DNA from: Haemophilus parainfluenzae
Lineage (GTDB): Bacteria > Pseudomonadota > Gammaproteobacteria > Enterobacterales > Pasteurellaceae
Direction: 5' to 3'
DNA length: 64,000 nucleotides
NCBI RefSeq assembly: GCF_003252755.1
Contig: NZ_QEPT01000001.1
Coordinates: 186,001-250,000 of the forward strand
The notes beneath the pieces are model-generated. The model worked only from the letters and a program-made list of their open reading frames with translations, did no database searches and was not told where the DNA came from. Numbering within the stretch: position 1 is the stretch's first letter; each line of letters opens with the position of its first letter. Made by a program: the position numbers and the translations under genes. This document shows, one piece after another, positions 33,890 to 43,205 of the stretch.

Positions 33890-34971
33890 TAATTACTCTC
33901 AGATAACGCCGCTAATTGATCTGCCTGATATTCAGTGATAATCGGCTGAATAAGCTCGTCAATTTTGCCGTTCATCACTTCATCTAAGCGATAGAGCGTT
34001 AAGTTGATACGGTGATCTGTTACACGACCTTGTGGGTAGTTATAAGTACGAATTTTATCGGAACGGTCGCCTGAACCTAATAAGTTACGGCGGGTATCTG
34101 CTTGCTCTGCGGCTTGACGTTCTTGCTCCGCTTGAACAATACGTGAAGCCAATACAGACATCGCTTTAGCTTTATTTTTATGTTGTGAACGCTCATCCTG
34201 ACATTCCACCACAATACCTGTTGGAATATGGGTAATACGTACCGCTGAGTCTGTGGTATTAACGTGCTGACCGCCTGCACCAGATGAACGGTAGGTGTCA
34301 ATACGTAAATCTGCTGGATTGATTTCAGGCATTTCAGATTCAGGTAATTCAGGCATAACGGCAACAGTACAAGCAGAAGTATGAATACGACCTTGGCTTT
34401 CTGTTTTTGGTACACGTTGTACACGGTGGCCACCTGATTCAAATTTTAACTGACCATACACGCCATCACCGCTTACTTTCACGATCACTTCTTTATAACC
34501 GCCCTGCTCGCTTTCATTTGCGCTGAGCATTTCAACACGCCAGCGTTTACTTTCAGCATAACGGCTGTACATACGGAATAAATCGCCGGCAAAGATGCCC
34601 GCTTCATCACCGCCTGTTCCCGCACGAATTTCTAAATAACAGTTATATTCATCATTTGGATCTTTCGGTAATAAAAGAATTTGAAGTTGTTGCTCCACTT
34701 CTTCAATTTCGGCTTTGGATTCTTCAATTTCCATTTCGGCCATTTCTTTCATTTCAGGATCATCTAACATCAATTCTGCTTCAGCAATGTTAGAATTAAG
34801 CTGATTCCAACGATTAAAACATTTCACCACATCTTCAAGTTGTGAATATTCTTTAGAATACGCACGGAATTTATCCTGATCCGAAATTACCGACGCATCG
34901 CCTAGCAATGCCTCTAATTCTTCATAACGTTCTTTTAAACTTTCAAGTTTTGCAATAATAGAATCTTTCAT
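33889..34971 (-). CDS. prfA: PrfA, peptide chain release factor 1
   Basis: 360-residue release factor reading UAA and UAG. The GGQ motif ([11 protein letters not shown], Gln near residue 235) is the PrmC target. The stop-recognition PxT motif reads PKT in [10 protein letters not shown]. Length equals E. coli RF1 (360). First gene of the prfA-prmC-sirB1-kdsA run. Confidence 0.97.
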   Translation of the reverse strand: MKDSIIAKLESLKERYEELEALLGDASVISDQDKFRAYSKEYSQLEDVVKCFNRWNQLNSNIAEAELMLDDPEMKEMAEMEIEESKAEIEEVEQQLQILLLPKDPNDEYNCYLEIRAGTGGDEAGIFAGDLFRMYSRYAESKRWRVEMLSANESEQGGYKEVIVKVSGDGVYGQLKFESGGHRVQRVPKTESQGRIHTSACTVAVMPELPESEMPEINPADLRIDTYRSSGAGGQHVNTTDSAVRITHIPTGIVVECQDERSQHKNKAKAMSVLASRIVQAEQERQAAEQADTRRNLLGSGDRSDKIRTYNYPQGRVTDHRINLTLYRLDEVMNGKIDELIQPIITEYQADQLAALSESN

Positions 34972-34996
34972 ATTTTTATAAAGTTAAAGCCAAAAA

Positions 34997-35023
34997 TAAA
35001 ATCGGCCTATTTTAGCCGATTTT
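34997..35023 (-). terminator. Terminator downstream of epmC
   Basis: AAATCGGC / GCCGATTT stem with a minus-strand U-rich tail, 46 bp after the epmC stop. An uptake sequence at 35059 lies between. Confidence 0.75.
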
Positions 35024-35068
35024 AAGAAAAATTGACAGACGCAAAATTTGCCTAAAAATGACCGCACT

Positions 35069-35605
35069 TTAGATGCGAGTAACATCAAATTTCGCTAAAT
35101 CAATTCGATCTTCTGTGCCATAAAATTGAGCCAAGGCATGACGCAAGGTTTCGGCACGTTTTGGTAAGCCTTTTTCTGCATAGGTTTTTACTTGTTCATA
35201 TACCGCTTGCTTAAATGGTTGCGTATCGCCTGGATTACCATTCAAATTATCCGCACTGGCAAAATAACGAAATCCCGCCGCAGTGGCTAAAATCCATTCC
35301 AATGCTTGAGGCTTCACTTCCACCTTTTCAAAATCACGCTGACGATCTTCTGAACGCCCATCCGGCTCATACCAATAGCCAAAATCTTCTAATTTACGGC
35401 GTTCTTTCCCCGCCACTAACCAATGGGCAATTTCATGTAATGCACTGCTGTAAAAGCCTCGCGCAAAATAAATCGCGTTATAAGGCACTTCATCATTTAC
35501 GGGTAAATAAATCGGTTCATCACCGCCTTTAACCAATCGAGTATTATATTCTTCTTCAAAACATTGATTAAAAATCGCAATGATGTCCTCAAGTTTATGT
35601 TCCAT
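35069..35605 (-). CDS. epmC: EpmC, elongation factor P hydroxylase (YfcM family)
   Basis: 178-residue iron-dependent hydroxylase acting on the beta-lysylated Lys of EF-P. The HEIAHWLVAGKERR metal-binding motif is near residue 58. The length agrees with E. coli YfcM (182). Monocistronic. It marks the last ordinary chromosomal gene before the accessory island. Confidence 0.92.
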   Translation of the reverse strand: MEHKLEDIIAIFNQCFEEEYNTRLVKGGDEPIYLPVNDEVPYNAIYFARGFYSSALHEIAHWLVAGKERRKLEDFGYWYEPDGRSEDRQRDFEKVEVKPQALEWILATAAGFRYFASADNLNGNPGDTQPFKQAVYEQVKTYAEKGLPKRAETLRHALAQFYGTEDRIDLAKFDVTRI

Positions 35606-35666
35606 GCTTTCTCCAAATAAAGCGGTTGTTCATAATTATTATAAAAAAATGTTATTAATGTAATAG

Positions 35667-37040
35667 TCAAGTATGAAGTAACCCAAAATCCTTAGTTCTA
35701 TCTTCATTATATTCAAATAATGGCGACTTAAGATAATTCTCTACCAAACTAATAATACTTTTTATTGTATTTTTTTGTGTGGTCATAAATCCAATAGGCA
35801 ATGTAACAGGATAAGTCGATAGTTTGGTATGGTAACAAACCACAGCAAATTGATCTTCTAGAAATAGAATTTCAGTATTTCCATTTAAAAAACCTTCACA
35901 GAATCCATAAAGTTCTTTATCTGATATACCCCTAAACTGATTTAGCCATTCTTGTTTTTCATGGCGATTTCGTTCGGAAGGCAAAGGTAGGTATAAACGG
36001 AAATCATAGCCATTTTTTTGTTTATCTATTAGATTTTGAATTTTGTCATGAATTTTCCGTTGTTTTCCCCAGTAAATATCGCTTGGAGCCAACCAATAGA
36101 GTTTTTTAGATGATTTTTTGTTTAATTTATCTAAAATTTTATTGATTTGTTGGAACAAGGTTTCTTGATGATAAATTTGCCCTAGAAAATACAAGCCATT
36201 TTGTTGTTCATGCTTCTGATAAACTTTTAAATATTCGTTAAAGTCCAATGTTCCGCCGAATAGCACTTTCAAAGTATCGTCATCACTAATTTCTGCCATA
36301 CTATTACGCAGTTCACGCAAATTATCATGATGACCAAATCGCTCCAGTTGTGCAGTAATGGCTTGCTGAATATTTTCTTGGTGAGTAACTGTCGGTACAT
36401 CATGGCGTTCTTTAGCTTCGCCTGTTTCAGGCAGCAATTCAAATTGTTGCGTAAAACGGAAATAATCAGGCACGCCTTTGAGTTCAATAGCATCAATTTT
36501 ATACAAAGAAATATCTTTCTCATCTAAATTGATGATGTCATCTTCCATTAGCTGCCGAAAGCGATTTTGAAATGTTTTTCGTGCAATTTCACTACTTTCT
36601 GATAACACTTTCGATTCGACAACTAACTCTATGGCTTGCTGGCGATTTTTATCACAGTCGTTTTTTTTCAGAAAATTACTATCTAATAATTCCATACGAT
36701 ATTCACCACCACATTCTTTTAAAGTGGGAATGTGGGGAGAGTCTTGGCTGTCTTGAAACAGTCTCTGCCCTTCTGCCGATAATGCAATCAAGCCGTCATC
36801 CTGCCAAATAATCCATTTATGTTGTTCCAAATCAGCGAGGGCAACTTCGGTTTCGTATTGGTTAAATCCTAAATATTGGGCAATTTGTGCAGGTTTGCAT
36901 GGCGTGATTTTTAATAAGCGAAGCAAATATTCTCTCACAAATGCCACGCCTTTATCGCTCATATAGGAAAACACAATGCGAAAACGCGGAGCCTTAACCA
37001 CAAAATCAATTTGATTGTAAGTTATGTTTTGTTTACTCAT
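35667..37040 (-). CDS. Partner protein of the NERD-kinase-helicase operon (possible MkoB-like protein)
   Basis: 457-residue protein. The N-terminal third looks like a winged-helix domain (residues about 30-95): a helix rich in Leu, then a CKPAQIAQYLGFNQYETEVAL helix-turn-helix, then the IIWQDDGLIALSAEG wing. The rest is an alpha/beta region ending in a TEILFLEDQFAVVCYH segment that resembles a phospholipase-D-like strand, but no complete HxKxxxxD motif is seen. It starts 8 bp inside the helicase gene (ATGAGTAA overlap), so the two are co-translated. Type I Mokosh systems pair a kinase-helicase with a PLD nuclease; this gene is in the MkoB position. The function is inferred from context only. 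Confidence 0.6.
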   Translation of the reverse strand: MSKQNITYNQIDFVVKAPRFRIVFSYMSDKGVAFVREYLLRLLKITPCKPAQIAQYLGFNQYETEVALADLEQHKWIIWQDDGLIALSAEGQRLFQDSQDSPHIPTLKECGGEYRMELLDSNFLKKNDCDKNRQQAIELVVESKVLSESSEIARKTFQNRFRQLMEDDIINLDEKDISLYKIDAIELKGVPDYFRFTQQFELLPETGEAKERHDVPTVTHQENIQQAITAQLERFGHHDNLRELRNSMAEISDDDTLKVLFGGTLDFNEYLKVYQKHEQQNGLYFLGQIYHQETLFQQINKILDKLNKKSSKKLYWLAPSDIYWGKQRKIHDKIQNLIDKQKNGYDFRLYLPLPSERNRHEKQEWLNQFRGISDKELYGFCEGFLNGNTEILFLEDQFAVVCYHTKLSTYPVTLPIGFMTTQKNTIKSIISLVENYLKSPLFEYNEDRTKDFGLLHT

Positions 37041-40000
37041 TTTTCGCTCCGTTTTTTAATATCTTAATTGCGTAATCTTGCGGATTATTTTGCTTTTGTA
37101 TAAAACGTAAAACTTTTGCCAATGGAGTTTTGCTGTTTTTTGGGTGTTCCCACATGGTTTTTGCTCCAACAATAATAAGTTTATCCATAGCTCGAGATAG
37201 GGCTACGTTAATACGGTTTGGTAGATGCAAAAAGCCTGTGCTACATGCTTTATCATGACGAGTTAACGACAAAATAATCACGCGGTTTTCTTTTCCTTGA
37301 TAACTATCCACGCTGTCTATTTTAACTAAACGGTGGAAATTATCGTTCCAACTGTTTTGATTAAACAAATCGCGAATCAGTTTTTTCTGTGCGCCATACA
37401 TACAGATTACGCCGATAGCTTGTTCATTTCTTGCCAAACAATTTCGTATTATTTCACTGTTTATAAAAGTTTTGTCATTCTGAAAACTTTGCAGCAAGCT
37501 AATAATTTCTTTGGCTTCGGCACGATTGAATAAACTACCTTTTTTTTCTTCTTTATGATACGCATTCGGTAGTGAAGTCGTATCCAACCACGTTACGCAA
37601 GATTTGAGTTTTTCAGGTAACTTAGAATAAATATTTGGCACATCATTAGCGGTTTTGCCGTTTTCCAAAACATTTTCATAAAAACATTCTGATACCAAAC
37701 TGCCAATTGCTGGAGCCATACGGTATTGTGTTTTGAGTGTGGCGCAAGTTTGCTTTCCATATTCGGATAGGAAAACGCGTTCAAAATCACTCCCTAATGC
37801 TTGGTCTAATTCCTCACCGCGCTTGGAAATCCCTAATCGGCGGGCAAGTGCGTTTTTATGCTCTTCTGAATACAAAGGCGGTAGTTGTTTATGGTCACCT
37901 ACAAGCAAAATACGCGTACCAGACTGCATGGCAATCGCCAATTCACTGGAAATAGAACGTGCGGCTTCGTCCACAATCACCCAGTCATAAAGATTATCGG
38001 CAATGCCGATATGGCGTTGTCCGATACCTACGCAAGTGCCAATCACAAGCTGACGGGAACGAGCCAAAAATTCATCATAATTGGTGCGTTCGTTGGATAG
38101 GGCTTCCAGCATATCTTGGGTTAAATCAATCAGTTTACCTGCTTGGATATTTTCAATCGGCTGAATATTATGTTTATGATCCAATTCACTGATAAATTTC
38201 GGCAGAATCTCGTCAATTTCAAGCAATTCACGCAACCCCATTTCTTGGGCTTGTTCTTTAATGCTTTTTTCTAATTTTTTGCGTAAGCGTTTTTCATCTT
38301 CATCAATGTTTTCATTTTTTGATGAATTGACAATTTTTTGATAACGGCGGATCTGTATGCCAATATCAAACGCTAATTCGGCTCGCTCGCGCAAATATCT
38401 TTCAGGCAGGCTCATGCTACGACCAAGCTGACAGATATTGCTAATCTTGTTTACATTTAACTGAGCTCTTTTTTGCCCGACCAAATTGGGTGAAAAGACA
38501 TCTTCCAATATTTCGGAATCGGCAATTTCGCGATTACTAAACCGCACCAGTTGCAAGTCTGTTCCCAAACGCTGACAGTGTTTACGGATACGTTCGGCAG
38601 CAGTATTGACTGCTTCATGTGATTGGCTGACCAGTAGAATATTCCGCACCTTTTGCACATCAAATAAATAATGTACAAATGCGGCAATAAATTCTGTTTT
38701 CCCTGTTCCCGGCGGACCTTGTAATAAAGATAATGGTCCATTGGCAATCAAACGTTGAAAGGCAATACGTTGTGCTTCATTAAGGCTTACATTTTTTTCA
38801 GGCTGGTCATAGCGTTTAAATTCTTCATCGCTGACATGAATCTCATATTTTTCAGACGGCAAGTTGCAATGTTCATCAAAATAATGCACTAGATTTTCCA
38901 CCGCACTTTCACCGTCTAAAATACGTTGTAATGCGTTTTTTCGACGGGTATAAGAAGCCTTGTTCTGTTTACTTTGCAAATAAATAGGCGTATCTGCTTG
39001 AATATTATTTGCATAATTGGTCAAACTTTTGGATTTGATGTGTAATTCATTCAATTGACTTTTAGCAATATCTACCACACCATATTTAAAGGTTCTTTCT
39101 CCATCTTCACTTTTCCCAATAGCTTCAACAACTTCATCCCGTTTGAATTGATCTAGTGGACTGATTTCACCATCATAGGGAATATAACAGCCCCCATTTT
39201 CTGTTTTTTGCAATGCTTCGCTGGCAGTAATAGAAGGTAAAGCTTCGGTTTCAGTCTCTAAAATTGCCTGCCAAAGTTTTTGAATACTAGGGCGTTGTTC
39301 GATAACCGGCACTACAATTTCAGCATCAACAATCTCAGTTTCAGAAACTTCAAATTTTTCAATATGTCCTTCTTCGGGTTGTTTGGAAATATGTTTAGTA
39401 ATAAATTGGTTGATAGTATGGATAAACTGCTCGTTAGTTTTTAGTGAATGGTTTAATGAAGCCATTTCACTATAAGAACCATAAGTGATATTTAAGCCCA
39501 GCGTTAGGCTCATTACACTATTATCTCTATCTCGCTTGCTAATGTAATCACGGCTAATCGGAGCTAACGCATGAGTAAATTGTTTATCTTCTACTGAATA
39601 AAATGCTTTTAATACACCGCCAAAACCGATAAATTGCACCAGTACATCACCTTGCTTGCTCTTTTCAAATTGAACAAACAATTCACCATTTTCAGGATGA
39701 ATTTCAATCGATGGAAAAGGTTCGCGCCCGCCCACTGTAATATCAATAATTGGCGTAGCCGGTTTGGGATTGAGAGCCTCTTTAAAACGTGCCAATGAAA
39801 TAAACGCAGTTTGGCTATCTGAACATTCTTGCTGTACGGCTTTGGAAATATCAGCAAAACTTTCAGACGGCCTATTCCATTCAACACCCAATAATTCGCA
39901 CGCCATTTTCATCACGGCAAAATTATCGCGTTGTTTCTCGGTAGGATGATCGAATTCCGGCGAATATTCGGTATTGAACTGGCTTTGCCCACTTGGCGAA

Positions 40001-42003
40001 AAATCCAATATATCCAAAATATGCAGTTGAACAGAATCATCTTCAATCGTTACCAGCACATTGTCAGGTTTCAAATCACCATGCGTGAAACCCAAACTGT
40101 GCAAATGCTCAATATTTTGAATAAATTGATGGATAAGAGCCTGTTTTTGTTTATCCAATAAATCAAGTTTGCAAATATCTTGCCAAGTATGCCCGTCAAT
40201 AAAATCACTCACCGCAAACAGACAACCTGATTTTTTTGCAATACCGAATTCTCGGATTTTCGGTACATAATCAGGCGACAAATTTGCCAGTTTTGCCATA
40301 TTTTCCAACCAATTCAAAACCACTCTGGCTTTTGAATTATCGGTTTGCGGGTCTGCGTTCAGCCATACTTTAACCAACAAACCATTGGAACGGTAAACTT
40401 CTTTCTCACTGGTTTCTAAAATAAAATTATCATCTTCACGATAAGCACGGGAATGGTTGATGTCATGTGTGAATGGCGCTAATTTTGTAAAATCAAATGA
40501 AAAATCCACCGCCTGTTCAGGTTTGGCTTGATTAAATTTATCTAAAAAATCCACCGCACTTTTAAAAGGTATATCAGACAATGCCTCACGCAAAATTTCA
40601 GCATACCATGCGGTTTCATTTGCTAATTTATTTTTCATTTCATCAAGACTGACTTGTGAAATGCGCTTAGCCTGAATGATATGCCATGCTAAAACTGCCA
40701 AAGAACGTAGGTCATATTGGTATGGTGTGAGTTTGATGCCGTCAGAAAGTGGAAAATGAGATTTTGCCAAATCGCCGGAGACTTCCAAAATCTCACGAAT
40801 GTCGCCAACCGTTTCTTCAGATGAAAAATAGGCGGTTGCAAACCCCGATAGCGTAATTTTGTCATCTGCCGACAGCCAAATGCTGTGATTGCCCAAATCA
40901 CGATGAGCAATACCGATTTTGTGTAACTGGGCAAATTTATCCAACAATAATTGCACTAATCCCAAACGGCGTTCCGTACTTAAATTTTCACCATTGCATC
41001 CGCCGACAAATTGGTCAAAACGTTTCTGTTGTGGAAACAGCTCAAATAAATCAATATGTTCCGCAGTGATTTCACCTTTTTGCGGCGGGGTAGATTTGTA
41101 ATTCAAGCAAGCGTGATACAAGTCTTTATTTTTTAATTTAATATGGTGCAATACATCGTATTCACGGCTGACTAGGCGATAACGCCCGTCAGGTGTTTGA
41201 GCTTCAGAGCGGTTGATTTTAGTGAAATCCCAACGGCGTAATAAGGCTTGGTCTTGGTGCTTTTTATTTTCGGTTTGGGCAAGATATTCTTGATAAATAT
41301 GTTTTGGGTGAGAAAAAATAGGCGTGTCTTCTGCATAATATCCGTCAATGCTGATATTTTTCGGTTTAATGGTATTACTGCCAAAGATTTTTTTATCAAA
41401 CAATTCAAAATCCTGGTTTAAAGTTTTGCTATCAGGATGTGGACGGAAGCGTGCGTTAAATTGTTTTTCATCTTTTAATTGCAAAAAATCAGCTAATGTT
41501 ACAACGTGCAATTTTTCATTGTCCGGTAGTTGGCTAAAATCTGCATTGCCCGTCATTACAATCAAAAAATGGATCTGCGGACGAAAGCCTTTATTGGTAA
41601 ATTGTTGTTTGAATTGATCCAATTTCTTTTCCAGCATAAATTGTTTGCTTCGAGTAATAGAAACAGGAGAACGCCCCATATTTTTATCGTTCAAATACCA
41701 TTTATCTTGACGGCAAATAATTGTTCCATTCCAATGTTTCAATTCAATAATCAGTACATTGCAATGGGTAACAATAACTAAATCAAACTCACCTTCTTTA
41801 CGTTCTTTCACATCAGCAAAACGAAAGCCCGAGTATCCTTTCCAAGGAAAAATTGATTTGAGGGATTTTAATGTGTCAAATCCCTGTCCTTTTACTTTCT
41901 TGTTATTTTCAGAAGCTTGAAAAGCCTGTTTGATTTTTTCAATGGCCTCAACCTCATGTTGAGTTAAACCTCCGCCCCAATCTTGTACTTCCATTATCGC
42001 CAT
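37033..42003 (-). CDS. NERD nuclease / Ser-Thr kinase / SF1 helicase fusion, Mokosh MkoA-like anti-phage protein
   Basis: 1656-residue multidomain protein. Domain order: NERD nuclease-like domain (about 15-150; PD-D/ExK residues Glu72, Asp74, Glu87 and Lys89 in GEFDLVIV...IIELKHW), a first kinase-like domain (about 270-500; HRDLGNHS present but the DFG site reads SGF, so probably inactive), a second kinase domain (about 530-740; HGDLKPDN near 641 and ILDILDF, with Lys in LLVKVWL), a linker, and an SF1 Upf1-like helicase (about 1070-1640). The helicase has Walker A GPPGTGKT at 1096-1103, VIVDEAARS near 1340, GDHKQLPP, QYRMAP, DSVDSYQGKE and NRINVALSRA. This fits the kinase-helicase of type I Mokosh and also recalls NERD-kinase PglW proteins. 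It carries two Neisseria and two Haemophilus uptake sequences. Confidence 0.85.
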   Translation of the reverse strand: MAIMEVQDWGGGLTQHEVEAIEKIKQAFQASENNKKVKGQGFDTLKSLKSIFPWKGYSGFRFADVKERKEGEFDLVIVTHCNVLIIELKHWNGTIICRQDKWYLNDKNMGRSPVSITRSKQFMLEKKLDQFKQQFTNKGFRPQIHFLIVMTGNADFSQLPDNEKLHVVTLADFLQLKDEKQFNARFRPHPDSKTLNQDFELFDKKIFGSNTIKPKNISIDGYYAEDTPIFSHPKHIYQEYLAQTENKKHQDQALLRRWDFTKINRSEAQTPDGRYRLVSREYDVLHHIKLKNKDLYHACLNYKSTPPQKGEITAEHIDLFELFPQQKRFDQFVGGCNGENLSTERRLGLVQLLLDKFAQLHKIGIAHRDLGNHSIWLSADDKITLSGFATAYFSSEETVGDIREILEVSGDLAKSHFPLSDGIKLTPYQYDLRSLAVLAWHIIQAKRISQVSLDEMKNKLANETAWYAEILREALSDIPFKSAVDFLDKFNQAKPEQAVDFSFDFTKLAPFTHDINHSRAYREDDNFILETSEKEVYRSNGLLVKVWLNADPQTDNSKARVVLNWLENMAKLANLSPDYVPKIREFGIAKKSGCLFAVSDFIDGHTWQDICKLDLLDKQKQALIHQFIQNIEHLHSLGFTHGDLKPDNVLVTIEDDSVQLHILDILDFSPSGQSQFNTEYSPEFDHPTEKQRDNFAVMKMACELLGVEWNRPSESFADISKAVQQECSDSQTAFISLARFKEALNPKPATPIIDITVGGREPFPSIEIHPENGELFVQFEKSKQGDVLVQFIGFGGVLKAFYSVEDKQFTHALAPISRDYISKRDRDNSVMSLTLGLNITYGSYSEMASLNHSLKTNEQFIHTINQFITKHISKQPEEGHIEKFEVSETEIVDAEIVVPVIEQRPSIQKLWQAILETETEALPSITASEALQKTENGGCYIPYDGEISPLDQFKRDEVVEAIGKSEDGERTFKYGVVDIAKSQLNELHIKSKSLTNYANNIQADTPIYLQSKQNKASYTRRKNALQRILDGESAVENLVHYFDEHCNLPSEKYEIHVSDEEFKRYDQPEKNVSLNEAQRIAFQRLIANGPLSLLQGPPGTGKTEFIAAFVHYLFDVQKVRNILLVSQSHEAVNTAAERIRKHCQRLGTDLQLVRFSNREIADSEILEDVFSPNLVGQKRAQLNVNKISNICQLGRSMSLPERYLRERAELAFDIGIQIRRYQKIVNSSKNENIDEDEKRLRKKLEKSIKEQAQEMGLRELLEIDEILPKFISELDHKHNIQPIENIQAGKLIDLTQDMLEALSNERTNYDEFLARSRQLVIGTCVGIGQRHIGIADNLYDWVIVDEAARSISSELAIAMQSGTRILLVGDHKQLPPLYSEEHKNALARRLGISKRGEELDQALGSDFERVFLSEYGKQTCATLKTQYRMAPAIGSLVSECFYENVLENGKTANDVPNIYSKLPEKLKSCVTWLDTTSLPNAYHKEEKKGSLFNRAEAKEIISLLQSFQNDKTFINSEIIRNCLARNEQAIGVICMYGAQKKLIRDLFNQNSWNDNFHRLVKIDSVDSYQGKENRVIILSLTRHDKACSTGFLHLPNRINVALSRAMDKLIIVGAKTMWEHPKNSKTPLAKVLRFIQKQNNPQDYAIKILKNGAKNE
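38851..38860 (-). repeat. Neisseria-type DNA uptake sequence (10-mer) inside the helicase gene
   Basis: On the minus strand GCCGTCTGAA, the 10-mer core of the Neisseriaceae uptake signal, encoding part of LPSEK near residue 1049. It lacks the extended AT or AG prefix (TT here). Confidence 0.8.
39862..39873 (-). repeat. Neisseria-type DNA uptake sequence (12-mer AG dialect) inside the helicase gene
   Basis: On the minus strand AGGCCGTCTGAA, encoding RPSE at residues 711-714. A perfect copy of the AG-DUS dialect of commensal Neisseria. Confidence 0.85.
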
Positions 42004-42064
42004 AACTATTACCCTATTAGCATGATTAAATACTGTTATTTTAACATGTTATAGATTTTCTTGA

Positions 42065-42081
42065 TATATAAGACTTATATA
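42065..42081. promoter_or_regulatory. 17-bp dyad upstream of the kinase-helicase gene
   Basis: TATATAAG-A-CTTATATA, a perfect 8+1+8 palindrome 62 bp before the start codon at 42003. Suitable for a dimeric repressor or as part of a promoter. No cognate regulator is identified. Confidence 0.4.
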
Positions 42082-42109
42082 GAATCCTTACACAATTCCA
42101 TTTTAGAAA

Positions 42110-42391
42110 TTATGGAATCACATTTATGAATGTGTACCTCAAAGTATCAAAAGGTAAATTGCCTGCGATTGCTGTAATTGATCCATTTGGTGCAGTGAAA
42201 GAGTAAACGTCTGGCGTACTACGCAATGTACAATCGCCAGAAACCAACACCGAAGATTTCTCGACAGCGATAGATTTTTTAGGCTCTTTAGATAATGTCA
42301 ATTGTGATGAAATCGGGATTTTTAATGTATTCAGCTGGGGCGGATTTATCTTGAATGCAGCGGAGCGGTATCTAACCCACGCATAAAAGCG
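42110..42391 (-). pseudogene. Fragment of an unrecognised, possibly phage-derived gene
   Basis: An open stretch without a convincing start, ending FINVIP at 42110. The last 50 residues (TPDVYSFTAPNGSITAIAG and on) have the beta-rich pattern of carboxypeptidase-regulatory-like repeats found in phage tail proteins, many of which end in VIP. This is a guess from pattern only. The upstream part runs into the cyclophilin-like fragment on the other strand, so it is truncated. Confidence 0.3.
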
Positions 42392-42394
42392 GTG

Positions 42395-42589
42395 GCAGTC
42401 AACATCCCAATGCTCCTGGCATATACAGGGCACATAGGCGGCATCACCTATTATGCGCCGAGGGGCAATATTGCCATGTTTTTAGACAACGATGCACAAG
42501 GTCTAAGCTTAATTTATATGGGTAAATTTGAAGGTGATTTAACCGCTCTTGTGAAATCCAACCAAATTAAATTTGAACGGGAGGAATAA
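42395..42589 (+). pseudogene. Cyclophilin-like fold protein, C-terminal fragment
   Basis: The final 55 codons (GGITYYAPRGNIAMFL, then LSLIYMGKFEGDL) match the end of cyclophilin-like fold proteins often encoded beside flavodoxins and acetyltransferases. The N-terminal half is absent: the frame enters from unrelated DNA near 42395. Its stop overlaps the position where the acetyltransferase start codon should be. Confidence 0.55.
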
Positions 42590-43158
42590 TAGACAAACAA
42601 GCCTTTATTAAATTTTGCCGCCAAGGCAACGCCTTTGATGCGCGTATTCCCGAGTAGATTAATCCTCTGCTGGAATGCTCCTTTGAGGCACAAAAAATCA
42701 CCCAAAAGCTCAATAGCGAATTTCACACCCAAGCGGAAATTGTGGCACTTTTTCGTGAATTAACTGATTTACCAGTGGACGACAGTTTTATTTGCTTTCC
42801 ACCATTTCACACAGATTTTGGCAAAAACATTCATATCGGCAAAAACGTGTTTTTCAATACAGGTTGTTCTTTTCAAGATCGTGGTGGTATTTTTATCGAC
42901 GATGGCACAATGATAGGCATGAACGTCAATATCGCCACGCTCAACCACGGTTTGAGTTTGGACACACGCCCCATAACTTACCCCGCGCCTGTGCGAATTG
43001 GCAAAAATGTCTGGATCGGCTCAAACGCGACCATTTTGGCAGGCGTAACTATTGGTGATGGTGCCGTAATTGCCGCTGGTGCGCTAGTGAATAAAGACAT
43101 ACCGCCCATGGTTGTGGTCGGCGGCGTACCCGCGAAGGTGATTAAGGAAATCAAATAA
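42589..43158 (+). pseudogene. Sugar O-acetyltransferase (Maa/LacA type), start lost and one internal stop
   Basis: Reading from 42589 gives a full-length maltose/galactoside acetyltransferase-like sequence of about 189 codons. The first codon is ATA (probably once ATG, in a TAATG overlap with the preceding stop), and codon 23 is TAG (42655-42657). After that the frame is open to 43158 with a left-handed beta-helix (GKNVWIGSNATILAGVTIGD, VVVGGVPAKVIKEI). A shorter product from a GTG at 42742 (138 residues) would keep the hexapeptide domain but lose the N-terminal Mac domain. An uptake sequence follows at 43158. Confidence 0.75.
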
Positions 43159-43205
43159 GTGCGGTCAGATTTTTAGGTGTTTTTAAATCTATCTTTAATC
43201 TACAT

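Noticed and set aside
36661-36669. Run of eight T in the 457-residue gene as a phase-variation switch
   Set aside because: A single short homopolymer is common in AT-rich genes. No tetranucleotide tract of the Haemophilus phase-variable type is present in the window.
37033-42003. BREX type 2 system based on NERD-kinase likeness to PglW
   Set aside because: No pglX methylase, pglZ phosphatase, pglY or brxD genes are nearby, and PglW is not expected to carry an SF1 helicase.
42392-42589. Intact 65-codon gene for the cyclophilin-like fragment
   Set aside because: Family proteins are much longer, and the first codons come from unrelated DNA.
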